This document shows positions 1 to 8,198 of a DNA stretch of 37,251 nt, in pieces (the first letter of the stretch is position 1; every line of letters starts with the position of its first letter). This DNA comes from an uncultured Clostridia bacterium (GTDB lineage Bacteria > Bacillota > Clostridia > Oscillospirales > Ruminococcaceae): positions 1-37,251 of the forward strand of contig CAMNXF010000023.1 of NCBI GenBank assembly GCA_946567425.1, in the 5' to 3' direction. The position numbers were made by a program, and so were the translations under genes. The notes below the pieces were generated by a model. It saw only the letters and a program-made list of their open reading frames with translations, searched no databases and was not told where the DNA came from.

Positions 1-1
1 C

Positions 2-229
2 AAAAAACAAGAGTTTTTTGAAAAAATTGTGTCAAGTGATATTGACAAAATCACAACGTACATATTCCGAACTGCCGCCGGAGCGTCGTCGCTGGGCGTT
101 GTCGCGGCGGTCATAGTGCTGCTGAAGCTCGGAACGAGATCGGGAGCGGCCGCTAAGGCGGCTACGATTTTTTTGATAGCGGCGCTGCTTTTTTGGCTGG
201 CTGACCTTTTGGTTTTTGAACATTTATAA
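2..229 (+). CDS. C-terminal end of a membrane protein (partial, cut by window edge)
   Basis: The reading frame is already open at the first bases of the window, so this is most likely the tail of a longer gene rather than a 66-residue protein starting at the GTG at 29; no ribosome binding site precedes that GTG. Two hydrophobic stretches can be seen: one rich in Ala/Val/Gly/Leu (around GVVAAVIVLLKLG) and one near the end (FLIAALLFWLADLLVF), consistent with two membrane helices joined by a short basic loop. Family not recognised. It ends 19 bases before the cupin gene start and may belong to the same transcript. Confidence 0.5.
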   Translation, partial: KKQEFFEKIVSSDIDKITTYIFRTAAGASSLGVVAAVIVLLKLGTRSGAAAKAATIFLIAALLFWLADLLVFEHL

Positions 230-248
230 TTTTATGGGAGGTACTGTT

Positions 249-617
249 ATGCTTATTGATTTTGACAAGATTGTACATTCGACTATCGAGAACTTTCGCG
301 GCGGCGAGAAGAACACGCGTATGGCAATGTACACCGACGACGTGAACCGCATTATGAAAGTAACTCTGCGCCCGGGCGCTTCGATAGGTCTGCACAGGCA
401 CACCACAAGTTCCGAGATCATTTTCGTTATCACGGGCAGCGGCGTTATGACCTGCGATGGCGTTGAGGAGGAGCTGCGTTCGGGATTGTGTTCGTACTGC
501 CCTATCGGCAGCGAGCATACGCTGCGGAATTCGGGACAGGACGAGCTGGTGTTCTATGCGGTAGTGCCCGAGCATGACGTGGATTTTGACGAGATCAACG
601 GGGAGGTCGAGGAATGA
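249..617 (+). CDS. Small cupin-domain protein
   Basis: A 122-residue single-domain cupin. Both conserved cupin motifs are visible: motif 1 (GLHRHTTSSEIIFVITGSG, with two His and a Glu as metal ligands) and motif 2 (CPIGSEHTLRN, with the third His). The fold is a small beta-barrel that usually binds a divalent metal. The substrate cannot be told from sequence. I chose ATG 249 because GGGAGG at 236-241 sits 7 bases upstream; the frame is open further 5' but has no such site. Its stop overlaps the next gene's ATG by four bases (ATGA), so it is probably translationally coupled to the carboxynorspermidine synthase and may act in or regulate polyamine metabolism (inference). Confidence 0.85.
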   Translation: MLIDFDKIVHSTIENFRGGEKNTRMAMYTDDVNRIMKVTLRPGASIGLHRHTTSSEIIFVITGSGVMTCDGVEEELRSGLCSYCPIGSEHTLRNSGQDELVFYAVVPEHDVDFDEINGEVEE

Positions 618-1816
618 GCAGAGCGTTAATTATCGGCGCAGGCGGCGTGGCGAGCGTCGTTATCGCGAAATGCTGTCAGAACAGCGGGGTTTTTACGGAA
701 ATTATGATAGCGAGCCGCACTAAATCAAAGTGCGACGCGTTCAAGGAGAAGCTGCAGCCGACCACAAAGACGGTCATCTCGACCGCGCAGGTCGACGCGG
801 ACAACGTTCCCGAGCTTGTGGCGCTTATAAAGAGCTATCAGCCCGAGATCGTCATAAATGTTGCGCTGCCGTATCAGGACTTGCATATTATGGACGCTTG
901 TCTTGAATGTAAAGTTGACTACCTTGACACCGCGAATTACGAGCCTGAGGACACTGCGAAGTTTGAGTATTCGTGGCAGTGGGCTTACCGCGAGCGCTTT
1001 GAAAAGGCGGGTATTACGGCGATACTCGGGTGCGGCTTTGACCCGGGAGTTACGGGCGTGTTCTCGGCGTATGCGATGAAGCACGAGTTCGACGAGATAA
1101 ACTATATCGACATTCTCGACTGCAACGGCGGCGATCATGGCTATCCGTTCGCGACAAACTTTAACCCCGAGATAAATATCCGCGAGGTCTCTGCAAAAGG
1201 CTCGTACATCGAGGACGGCAAGTGGGTCGAGACCGAGCCTATGGAGATAAAGCGCGTTTACAACTTCAAGGATGTCGGCGAAAAGGATATGTATCTGCTG
1301 CATCACGAGGAGTTGGAAAGTCTCGCGCTGAATATTAAGGGTATCAAGCGCATACGTTTCTTTATGACGTTCGGGCAGAGCTATCTTACGCACCTGAAAT
1401 GCCTTGAAAACGTCGGTATGACCTCAATAAAGCCCATTATGTTCGAGGGGAGGGAAATCGTTCCGCTGCAGTTCCTTAAAGCGGTGCTGCCCGACCCGTC
1501 TACGCTCGGTCCGAGGACGGTTGGCAAGACGAATATCGGCTGTATTTTCCGCGGCAAAAAGGACGGCATGGACAAGAATTACTACCTGTTCAACGTCTGC
1601 GATCATCAGGAGTGCTACAGAGAGGTCGGCTCGCAGGCTATCTCTTACACCACGGGCGTGCCCGCAATGATAGGCGCGGCAATGGTGCTCACGGGCGAGT
1701 GGAAGAAGCCGGGCGTGTTCAACGTCGAGGAGATGAACCCCGACCCGTTTATGGACGCGCTGAACAAGTGGGGGCTGCCGTGGCAGGAGGACGGAGATCC
1801 TGTTTTGGTTGACTAA
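614..1816 (+). CDS. Carboxynorspermidine synthase (saccharopine dehydrogenase family)
   Basis: A 400-residue protein with an N-terminal Rossmann NAD(P)H-binding motif (ALIIGAGGVASVV, residues 4-16) and the body of the saccharopine-dehydrogenase-like fold, with GCGFDPGVTGVFSAYA in the middle. Within this family the length and pattern match carboxynorspermidine/carboxyspermidine dehydrogenase, which condenses aspartate semialdehyde with a diamine (diaminopropane or putrescine). The presence of nspC 1.4 kb downstream on the same strand strongly supports this over a lysine-pathway enzyme. Together the two would give norspermidine or spermidine without S-adenosylmethionine decarboxylase. Which diamine is used cannot be read from the sequence. 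Confidence 0.88.
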   Translation: MSRALIIGAGGVASVVIAKCCQNSGVFTEIMIASRTKSKCDAFKEKLQPTTKTVISTAQVDADNVPELVALIKSYQPEIVINVALPYQDLHIMDACLECKVDYLDTANYEPEDTAKFEYSWQWAYRERFEKAGITAILGCGFDPGVTGVFSAYAMKHEFDEINYIDILDCNGGDHGYPFATNFNPEINIREVSAKGSYIEDGKWVETEPMEIKRVYNFKDVGEKDMYLLHHEELESLALNIKGIKRIRFFMTFGQSYLTHLKCLENVGMTSIKPIMFEGREIVPLQFLKAVLPDPSTLGPRTVGKTNIGCIFRGKKDGMDKNYYLFNVCDHQECYREVGSQAISYTTGVPAMIGAAMVLTGEWKKPGVFNVEEMNPDPFMDALNKWGLPWQEDGDPVLVD

Positions 1817-1830
1817 TCGTGAGGTGAGAA

Positions 1831-2325
1831 ATGACACAACCGAATATCAAGGATCATATCCACATGGAATTATCGGAGGACGACCGTGATTTAGCATTGG
1901 ATTTCGTCAATTTTCTTGAGGAAAAACAACTTACACTTTATAAGGATAGTTGCGACTGTTGGAAGGACAAGATATATTATTGGGTAAAGTACAGTGACAA
2001 ATGCGTGTGCTTTATTGCGATAAACGACCCCGATGAAAAGGAAAACCGATGGACGGTCTGGTCTGACGATATGGAACTGCCCGAAGAATATCCCGTCAGC
2101 GACAGTATCAAGGAAAGCGCTTGGCGGCATATCGATCATTGCGGAAGCTGCGGTTCGTGCGGCGGCGGACGGCGAAAGACCATTTTCGGCAAGGTATTTG
2201 AGAATGTGTGTGGCTGTACGTTCAGGGTCGATAATCCCGATCATGATGATGTGGCATTTTTAAAGGTAATGGTTGATATCGGAATAAAAGAAGTACGACG
2301 GAATAACCGAGGGGGAAACGAATGA
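1831..2325 (+). CDS. Hypothetical protein with Cys-rich cluster
   Basis: A 164-residue soluble protein. The N-terminal two-thirds is acidic and Trp/Tyr-rich; around residues 107-130 there is a dense cysteine cluster (HCGSCGSCGGG, then VCGCTF), a plausible zinc or iron-sulfur site. No family name is recognised with confidence. GAGGTGAG lies just upstream of the ATG. It starts 15 bases after the carboxynorspermidine synthase stop and overlaps the next gene by four bases (ATGA at 2322-2325), so it lies inside the same transcriptional run. Its function is unknown. Confidence 0.75.
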   Translation: MTQPNIKDHIHMELSEDDRDLALDFVNFLEEKQLTLYKDSCDCWKDKIYYWVKYSDKCVCFIAINDPDEKENRWTVWSDDMELPEEYPVSDSIKESAWRHIDHCGSCGSCGGGRRKTIFGKVFENVCGCTFRVDNPDHDDVAFLKVMVDIGIKEVRRNNRGGNE

Positions 2326-2696
2326 AAAGAGAATTAGGAATAGCGCGGTGCGGTTTGGCTTGTTGCCTATGCTCCGAAAACGCGGAGTGCGGCGGCTGCA
2401 CCTCCGAAGAATGCCACGATAAGGACTGGTGCGAAAATTTGAAATGCTCACGCGAAAAGGGAATATCGAATTGCTTTTTATGTGAAAGCGACTGCAAAAA
2501 GGGGCTTCTGGCGAAGATAAAGCCGTATGCGTTCACGTTGTTTGCCAAGTGTTACGGCGTTGAAGCGTTGCTTGACTGCCTTGAGCGGAACGAGAAAAAC
2601 GGCGTGGTCTATCACCGCGAGGGTATAAACGGCGATTATGACTGTTTTGACGACGTTGAGGAGCTTATTGCTTTTATAAAAAGCGGAGTGCGGTAA
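2322..2696 (+). CDS. DUF3795-like zinc-binding protein
   Basis: A 124-residue protein whose first 65 residues are packed with cysteines in the order CGLACCLC, CGGC, C, C, C, CFLC, C. This spacing (CGLxCxxC, CxGC, EKGxxxCxxC) is the signature I associate with the DUF3795 family of small zinc-binding proteins in Clostridia; the biochemical role of that family is not known to me. The C-terminal half is a short alpha/beta segment. Four-base overlap with the preceding Cys-rich gene suggests the two are translated together and perhaps act together. Confidence 0.75.
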   Translation: MKRELGIARCGLACCLCSENAECGGCTSEECHDKDWCENLKCSREKGISNCFLCESDCKKGLLAKIKPYAFTLFAKCYGVEALLDCLERNEKNGVVYHREGINGDYDCFDDVEELIAFIKSGVR

Positions 2697-2773
2697 CGGC
2701 GGTACATCCGCAAAAGCGGGCGGGAGGACAGAGCTCCGTGCCACCGAACTAATCGAAAAAGGGAGAGAACAAA

Positions 2774-3232
2774 ATGCTTTCAAAACCTTATGCGGGTTGG
2801 ACGGAATTTCAGCTTGAGGGGTGCGGCGCATACGCGCTGAGTTACCTTGACGATATAGCTTTCGAGTGGGTGGAACAGGCGATACACGGGCTGGAGACGA
2901 TGCTTCCGTTCTGCGTAAAGGGATTTCTCGAGCCGAACAGAATGCTCTGCACGGTTAGCTATTGGAACTGCCACATTGTCGTTGAGGACGACGAACGCGC
3001 TCCGCTGGAAAATGCTAATAACGAGTATTCACATACAAGTATGCTTAAGTTCTGCAAGAGCTTATACAATGATGTGAGCGCCTGCGCCGAGGATTGGGCA
3101 GAGTTTGTGGACTATCAAGACAGCGAGAGCATAGACGTGAAAACGGCGCGGCTGAATGAAATGCTCGAAAAATTAAAAGAGCTTATCTTAAAGCGCGAGG
3201 AATGGTTTGGAGACAACAGATGCTTTCTTTAA
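2774..3232 (+). CDS. Hypothetical protein
   Basis: A 152-residue soluble protein of unrecognised family, preceded by GGGAGAG about 8 bases before the ATG. It is acidic with many aromatic residues in the first 70 positions (WTEFQLEG, FEWVEQAIHGLETMLPF), and a predicted C-terminal helix (ARLNEMLEKLKELILKREEW). The N-terminal pattern suggests a small alpha/beta domain, perhaps one that binds another protein, but nothing specific can be claimed. Its last 13 bases overlap the start of nspC (chosen start 3220), so expression is probably coupled with that gene. Confidence 0.65.
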   Translation: MLSKPYAGWTEFQLEGCGAYALSYLDDIAFEWVEQAIHGLETMLPFCVKGFLEPNRMLCTVSYWNCHIVVEDDERAPLENANNEYSHTSMLKFCKSLYNDVSACAEDWAEFVDYQDSESIDVKTARLNEMLEKLKELILKREEWFGDNRCFL

Positions 3233-4365
3233 AAGAGGATTGGATAAACAATGTCGAAACCCCGTGCTACGTCATTGACGAGCGGCGGTTGAGGAAAAAT
3301 CTGGAAATACTCGCCGGCGTGAAGCGGCGCTCGGGCTGCAAGATATTGCTGGCGCAAAAGGCGTATTCCGCGTTTGCGACATATCCGCTTATCGCGGAGT
3401 ATCTGGACGGCTGCACAGCGAGCGGTCTGTACGAGGCTCGTCTCGGATATGAGGAGCTTGCGGAGCCGTTCGGACGCGAGAACCACATATTTTCTCCCGC
3501 TTACCGCGACGGGGAGTTTGACGAGATCGCGGGGATATGCGGTCACATAAGCTTCAACAATATTCATCAGTACGAGAAGTTCAAGGACAGAGCCAAGGGT
3601 GCGTCCTGCGGTATCAGAATAAATCCCGAGTTTTCCACGCAGGAGCACGGTATTTACGATCCGTGCGGCGAGTTTTCGCGGCTCGGCGCGACGATCGCGA
3701 ATTTTCCCGATCTGCCCGACGGCGTGGAGGGACTGCATTTTCACACGCTCTGCGAACAAAACGCCGAACCGCTCTGTAAAACAATGGCGGCAGTTTCAGA
3801 GAAGTTCGGCAAATACCTCGGCAGAATAAAGTGGCTGAATATGGGCGGCGGTCATCATATCACCCGTCCCGATTACGATGTCGAGCTGCTGATCGAGGAA
3901 ATCAGCTTTGAAAGAAATATGTACGGCTTTGACGTTTATCTTGAACCGGGAGAGGCAGTTGCCCTGAACGCGGGGTACCTTGTCACAACGGTGCTCGATA
4001 CGTTCAGAAACGGTATGGATATCGCGATAACGGACGCATCGGCGGCGTGCCATATGCCCGACGTTCTGGAAATGCCGTACCGCCCGAATATACAAGGCGC
4101 GGGGCTGCCGAACGAGAAAGCGTTCACTTACCGTTTGGGCGGAAACACTTGTCTCGCGGGGGATATCATCGGTGATTATTCCTTTGACAATCCGCTGAGA
4201 GAGGGAGACAGGTTGGTTTTCGAGGATATGGCGATCTACTCGATGTGCAAAAACAACACGTTCAACGGCATAGCGCTGCCGTCGATATATCTGCTCCGCG
4301 AAAACGGAGAGCACGAGCTGCTGAAAAAATTCGGCTACGGGGATTTTAAAGGAAGATTATCATGA
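3220..4365 (+). CDS. nspC: Carboxynorspermidine decarboxylase NspC
   Basis: A 381-residue fold-type III pyridoxal-phosphate decarboxylase of the alanine racemase/ornithine decarboxylase superfamily. The PLP-binding lysine is visible as Lys47 in LLAQKAYSAF; later motifs typical of NspC include LHFHTLCEQ, NMGGGHH (phosphate-binding Gly loop), EPGEAVALNAGYL, and GGNTCLAGD with the C-terminal active-site Cys. It removes the carboxyl group from carboxy(nor)spermidine, the product of the synthase at 614-1816. An upstream in-frame ATG exists at 3202, but GGAG at 3209-3212 with 7-base spacing favours ATG 3220. Confidence 0.92.
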   Translation: MLSLKEDWINNVETPCYVIDERRLRKNLEILAGVKRRSGCKILLAQKAYSAFATYPLIAEYLDGCTASGLYEARLGYEELAEPFGRENHIFSPAYRDGEFDEIAGICGHISFNNIHQYEKFKDRAKGASCGIRINPEFSTQEHGIYDPCGEFSRLGATIANFPDLPDGVEGLHFHTLCEQNAEPLCKTMAAVSEKFGKYLGRIKWLNMGGGHHITRPDYDVELLIEEISFERNMYGFDVYLEPGEAVALNAGYLVTTVLDTFRNGMDIAITDASAACHMPDVLEMPYRPNIQGAGLPNEKAFTYRLGGNTCLAGDIIGDYSFDNPLREGDRLVFEDMAIYSMCKNNTFNGIALPSIYLLRENGEHELLKKFGYGDFKGRLS

Positions 4366-4380
4366 TCGGGGAGTGAGACA

Positions 4381-5028
4381 ATGGCTGTCTTGTACAATGT
4401 TGAGCCGTTCAAGGCTATGAAAATACTGTATCAGGGAGCCGTTGACGGTTTCCCCGAGGAGGATTTCGCGCGCAACGAAAAAGAGCGCGGGATAGTTCTG
4501 CCGCAGATGCTCAAGTGCTTTCTTGCGGATTACGGCTATATGACGGTGAACAGACTTTCAAGCAGCGTGCGTATGCTCCACCCTAACATAATGACGCGCC
4601 GTGTGTTCCGTTACGGCGGCGACCGCGAGCTTCCGCTGCTGATAATCGGCAGAGTGGGCGCTTTTCAGGTCGCGATCTCAAATGAGCACGCGCCTGACCC
4701 CGAGATTTTTCTGCTGAAGCAGACGCCCGAGCAGATTTGCATACTGCCGAGCGACGATACGGTCTCGGAGATATTAAAGGTAATGGTGTGCGGAGTACTG
4801 CTGAAATGCGAGGGCGCGGAAATTGTCAACGATCCGCAGCTGGCGGTTCGGCGGCTGAAAGAAAACGATGTCGATTTGCTGAAAATAACCTATGAGCCAC
4901 GGCTGCGGCGCGAGTATTCAATTTGCTTCAGCGAGGAGCTGAGGACATTTACGGCTGCTGAATTTGTCAATGGGGAGCTTGAGAGATTTTTCTTTGTGCG
5001 GTCGGAGAAATTTATTGCAGTAAAGTAA
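4381..5028 (+). CDS. SMI1/KNR4 (SUKH)-like protein, first of a tandem pair
   Basis: A 215-residue soluble protein that starts MAVLYNVEPFKAM and shares its N-terminal ~150 residues with the next gene (MAVLYNLSPLKAM; NEKERGIVLP versus NEKERGLVLP; FLADYGY versus FLENYAY). The pattern of acidic residues, then RGIVLPxxLxxFLxxY, then a beta-rich stretch with LLIIGRVG, resembles the SMI1/KNR4 (SUKH) superfamily, whose bacterial members often are immunity proteins or adaptors. The assignment is by motif only. It starts 15 bases after nspC and ends 18 bases before its paralog. Confidence 0.6.
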   Translation: MAVLYNVEPFKAMKILYQGAVDGFPEEDFARNEKERGIVLPQMLKCFLADYGYMTVNRLSSSVRMLHPNIMTRRVFRYGGDRELPLLIIGRVGAFQVAISNEHAPDPEIFLLKQTPEQICILPSDDTVSEILKVMVCGVLLKCEGAEIVNDPQLAVRRLKENDVDLLKITYEPRLRREYSICFSEELRTFTAAEFVNGELERFFFVRSEKFIAVK

Positions 5029-5046
5029 CGCGTATCGGAGGTACTT

Positions 5047-6315
5047 ATGGCTGTATTGTATAATCTAAGCCCGCTAAAGGCAATGGAGCTGTTTTACGGC
5101 GGCGAAAGGCGCGGCGTTTGGAAAGGCGACTTCATCAAAAACGAAAAGGAACGCGGACTTGTTTTACCGTCTGAGCTAAGGGAGTTTCTGGAAAATTACG
5201 CCTACCTTGAAATAAACGAGGGCGGTGAGGGAAGGTTCAAGCTGTTTCACCCGGACGGTATCGGCGGCGTGCTGCTGGAGGATGAGGAGGAGGGGGATAT
5301 CCACCTGCTTGTTATAGGCGTGCTGAACGATCTGTGGGTGGCGATCCGCATGGACGAGTGTGATTATCTGCGGATAGTTTTCGGCGAGAGTTCGGAGGAC
5401 GGTACAATGTGGACGCCCTCCGACAACGGGACGTTGGAGGGAATGTATTCGGTGATGTTCTGCGCGCAGCTTTACCGCTCTGCTGATTCGTTTGTTTTTC
5501 AGGATTCCCTCGAGATTGACGCGGTACTGAAAAAGCACGGCGCGGATAAGTCGCTCATACTCCCGTCGGAGGGAAGCGTGCAGCGTATCTCGCTCTGCTT
5601 CGACGAGGACAGCGGCGCGTTCATTACCGCGGACTTTTCGGAGAACGATCAAATCGAGATGCTCCATGTCGTTCCGCGAAAGACATTTGAGCAGCGCAAG
5701 GCGGAGAAGTACGCTACGGTCTCGTTCGACGAGCTTAAGGTGCTGTTTGACGGGGAGTTTTACGGAAATTCGCTGCGGTGCGACTATGAGCACGCTCTTG
5801 AAATAGAACTTGAGATAATCAAAAGATTGGAGAACTCGGGCGCGGACGATTTGGAGTTGTATGAGCAGTACAAGCTCGCGGGACGGTGCTGTTGGTCGCT
5901 GAAGCGTCCTGATGAGGCTCTGAAATGGTATGGTAAGTCAGGCGCGATAGTTGAAGGGCTGGGCGATCCCAAAAAACTGGCGGAGTATTATCACATTCTG
6001 GCGAATTTCTACGCTGACAACGGGCAGTGGGAAAAGAGCGACGAGCTTTACAACAAGCAGCTTGCCGTTATTCGTGAGAATTTCCCCGACGACGTTTATC
6101 AGATCGGAATGAACTACCTGTCGCGCGCGCAGTTCCTTGACGGCGCGCAGGGAGAGCCGGAGCGCGTTATCGATTTGTGCAACCTTGCGTTGGAGCAGTT
6201 TCAACAGAACCCGCACGACAGCGGCTGCAAGTACGAGACCGCCCGCGCCCAGCAGCTGCGCGGAGGTGCAAAACGCCGCAAAAAGGAGCTTGACAAACGT
6301 AAGAACGCGGAATGA
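5047..6315 (+). CDS. SMI1/KNR4 (SUKH)-like protein with TPR-like C-terminus, second of a tandem pair
   Basis: A 422-residue protein. Residues 1-150 are a paralog of the preceding gene (same MAVLYN start and LVLPSELREFL motif). A middle section follows (FDELKVLFDGEFY), then about residues 245-400 form helical repeats with TPR character, for example RCCWSLKRPDEALKWYGKSG, LANFYADNGQWEKSDELY and LSRAQFLDGA. The C-terminus is strongly basic (RRKKELDKRK). GGAGG at 5038-5042 precedes the ATG. It is the last gene before a terminator. The architecture (recognition domain plus TPR scaffold) suggests a protein-binding adaptor; no enzyme motif is seen. Confidence 0.65.
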   Translation: MAVLYNLSPLKAMELFYGGERRGVWKGDFIKNEKERGLVLPSELREFLENYAYLEINEGGEGRFKLFHPDGIGGVLLEDEEEGDIHLLVIGVLNDLWVAIRMDECDYLRIVFGESSEDGTMWTPSDNGTLEGMYSVMFCAQLYRSADSFVFQDSLEIDAVLKKHGADKSLILPSEGSVQRISLCFDEDSGAFITADFSENDQIEMLHVVPRKTFEQRKAEKYATVSFDELKVLFDGEFYGNSLRCDYEHALEIELEIIKRLENSGADDLELYEQYKLAGRCCWSLKRPDEALKWYGKSGAIVEGLGDPKKLAEYYHILANFYADNGQWEKSDELYNKQLAVIRENFPDDVYQIGMNYLSRAQFLDGAQGEPERVIDLCNLALEQFQQNPHDSGCKYETARAQQLRGGAKRRKKELDKRKNAE

Positions 6316-6361
6316 TCCGAGGTGTACACGCAGTTATCCGAGCTAAAAACTTTAATTACTT

Positions 6362-6394
6362 AAATCGACATCGTTACGGCGGTGTCGATTTTTT
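6362..6394 (+). terminator. Rho-independent terminator of the polyamine/SUKH run
   Basis: Twelve-base arms (AAATCGACATCG at 6362-6373 and CGGTGTCGATTT at 6380-6391, one G-T pair) around a six-base loop, followed by a T tract. It lies 46 bases after the TPR-gene stop. Confidence 0.85.
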
Positions 6395-6621
6395 GTATCC
6401 GATCTGTGTTTCGGAAGACGTGCGCATTGTGAACAATAGTGGCAAAATGTGTCGTTTTACCCAAGATATGGATTTGTTTTTTTGCGTTCGTCCATATATT
6501 GTAAAAACGCACGGTTTTTTTCATTATTCTAACTATTTTGAATGATAGTTTTTGTTAAAAGTGCACAAAAATATGAACAAAAGTTTATCTTGATTTTTTC
6601 TTAAAAGACCGGATTTAGCAC
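6395..6621. other. AT-rich intergenic stretch upstream of mraZ
   Basis: No convincing gene. A 77-residue open frame crosses it but has no ribosome binding site and reads through the terminator. GTTAAAAGTGC at 6554-6564 is an exact inverted copy of GCACTTTTAAC at 6717-6727 on the other side of the mraZ promoter. Confidence 0.5.
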
Positions 6622-6650
6622 TTGAAAAAAATTCCCAAGTAGGGTATAAT
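6622..6650 (+). promoter_or_regulatory. Vegetative promoter of mraZ and the dcw cluster
   Basis: TTGAAA at 6622-6627 and TATAAT at 6645-6650 with a 17-base spacer, an almost perfect housekeeping sigma promoter. The long untranslated leader (about 160 bases to the mraZ ATG) leaves room for regulation. Confidence 0.85.
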
Positions 6651-6657
6651 ATGATTG

Positions 6658-6693
6658 TGGGGAAAAGTGGTGTGAAAATTCACTGTTTTGGTG
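6658..6693 (+). promoter_or_regulatory. Candidate MraZ operator (direct TGG-G repeats)
   Basis: TGGGG at 6658, TGGTG at 6668 and TGGTG at 6689, the first two spaced exactly one helical turn apart, directly downstream of the -10 box. MraZ proteins are known to bind short G-rich direct repeats spaced about 10 bases near their own promoter. Assignment is by position and spacing only. Confidence 0.45.
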
Positions 6694-6818
6694 AAAAGTT
6701 CATTAAAAATAAAAAAGCACTTTTAACCGACAGGGAAAATATATATTAAAATCTACGAAAAATGCCGTCTGAGGAGGACGGAACGGCGCTTTTAAGGCTG
6801 GTGCAAGGGGGAATGGAA

Positions 6819-7238
6819 ATGTACGGCGAATACGAGCATACCGTTGACGCTAAGGGACGTATGAATTTCCCCGCCAAGCTCCGTGAGGAGTTCGGTGAGC
6901 ATTTCTATATTTGCAAAAGCTTTAACGCAAAGTGCCTGACGGTTTATACCAACGAAAGCTGGGAAGAATTAAAGACCAGTCTGAAAGGAAAGCCGTCGAA
7001 GGTCGCACTGCCTATCGAACGTTTTCTGTTCGGAAGCGCGTGCGAGGCTGAACCGGACAAGCAGGGCAGAATTGCCATTGCGCCCGCTCTGCGTACATAC
7101 GCGAACATCACGGGTGAGGTCGTGGTCGTGGGGTTAGTAGACCGCGCCGAGATCTGGGATAAAGCGGCTTGGGAGGAATATAATAACAACACGTCTCTCG
7201 AGGATATCGCGGATATGGCGGAGGAGCTCAGCATCTGA
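6819..7238 (+). CDS. mraZ: Transcriptional regulator MraZ
   Basis: A 139-residue protein with two AbrB-like SpoVT half-domains: GEYEHTVDAKGRMNFPAKLREEF at the N-terminus and CEAEPDKQGRIAIAPALRTYA in the second half, both with the DxKGR/DxQGR signature of MraZ. It forms a ring-shaped DNA-binding oligomer that controls the dcw operon. I chose ATG 6819 because AAGGGGG (6805-6811) is 7 bases upstream; in-frame ATGs at 6813 and 6762 are less well placed. Its stop overlaps the rsmH start (TGATG), the usual mraZ-rsmH coupling. Confidence 0.95.
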   Translation: MYGEYEHTVDAKGRMNFPAKLREEFGEHFYICKSFNAKCLTVYTNESWEELKTSLKGKPSKVALPIERFLFGSACEAEPDKQGRIAIAPALRTYANITGEVVVVGLVDRAEIWDKAAWEEYNNNTSLEDIADMAEELSI

Positions 7239-8164
7239 TGGAATTTCAACACATAACCGTGCTGCTTAAAGAAACGGTGGACGGCGCGTTTTCAGACCCA
7301 AAGGGCGTTTACGCGGATCTGACCACGGGCGGCGGCGGTCACAGTCTGGAGTTGGCAAAGCGTCTTTCGGGGGGAAGGCTGATTTGCTTCGACAGAGACG
7401 GGGAGGCTATCGAAGCCGCAGGGGAGCGGCTGAAGGGCTATCCCGTAACGTTTGTGAGATGCAACTTTAAAAATTTGAGCGCGGTTTTGGACGAGTTGGG
7501 GATAAAAGAGCTCGACGGAATAATCGCAGATCTGGGAGTTTCGTCGCACCAGCTTGACGACGCGGAGCGCGGATTTTCGTTCCACAACGATGCGCCGCTC
7601 GATATGAGAATGAGCGGCGAGGGTCTTTCCGCGCGTGATGTTGTCAACGATTACAGTTTTGAGGAGTTGCGGCGCATACTTTACGAGTACGGCGAGGAGA
7701 AATTCGCGCCGAAGATAGCGCAGGGCATTGTGGACGCGAGGGCGGTATCTCCGATAGAAAGAACGGGAGAGCTTGCAGATATAATAAAAAGGAGCGTTCC
7801 CGCGGCATACCGCCGTGAAAAGAACCCTTGCCGCAAAAGCTTTCAAGCTGTCCGCATAGAAGTGAACGGAGAGCTTGACGCGCTTGAAAAAGCGCTTTCC
7901 GACGGATTTAAACGCTTAAAGACGGGCGGGAGAATGTCGGTCATCACTTTCCATTCGTTGGAGGACAGGATAGTTAAAAACCGCTTTAAGGAATTTTGTA
8001 CGGGCTGTATATGCCCGCCCGAGTTTCCTGTTTGCGTTTGCGGAAGACTTCCGCGCGGACGGCTTGTTACAAAGAAGCCGATAGCTCCGTGTGCGGAGGA
8101 GACAGAGAAAAATCCGCGAAGCCGCAGCGCTAAGCTGCGCGTGATAGAGAAGATAAGAGTGTGA
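7238..8164 (+). CDS. rsmH: 16S rRNA m4C1402 methyltransferase RsmH (MraW)
   Basis: A 308-residue S-adenosylmethionine-dependent enzyme that methylates N4 of C1402 in 16S rRNA. Visible landmarks: HITVLLKETVDG at the start, the SAM loop DLTTGGGGHSLELAK, DGIIADLGVSSHQLDDAERGFSF, and near the end VITFHSLEDRIVKNRFKEF, followed by a Cys-rich insert (CTGCICPPEFPVCVCG), which is common in Clostridia. The length is normal. ATG overlaps the mraZ stop. Confidence 0.97.
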   Translation: MEFQHITVLLKETVDGAFSDPKGVYADLTTGGGGHSLELAKRLSGGRLICFDRDGEAIEAAGERLKGYPVTFVRCNFKNLSAVLDELGIKELDGIIADLGVSSHQLDDAERGFSFHNDAPLDMRMSGEGLSARDVVNDYSFEELRRILYEYGEEKFAPKIAQGIVDARAVSPIERTGELADIIKRSVPAAYRREKNPCRKSFQAVRIEVNGELDALEKALSDGFKRLKTGGRMSVITFHSLEDRIVKNRFKEFCTGCICPPEFPVCVCGRLPRGRLVTKKPIAPCAEETEKNPRSRSAKLRVIEKIRV

Positions 8165-8198
8165 ACAACATGTTGGTATAAAGGAGGGGGGACGGCGT

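Noticed and set aside
725..1393. 222-residue minus-strand frame opposite the synthase gene
   Set aside because: Shadow of a GC-rich coding region; no start signal or recognisable motif.
6312..6545. Open frame of 77 codons upstream of mraZ
   Set aside because: Crosses a strong terminator, has no ribosome site and reads like random AT-rich sequence.
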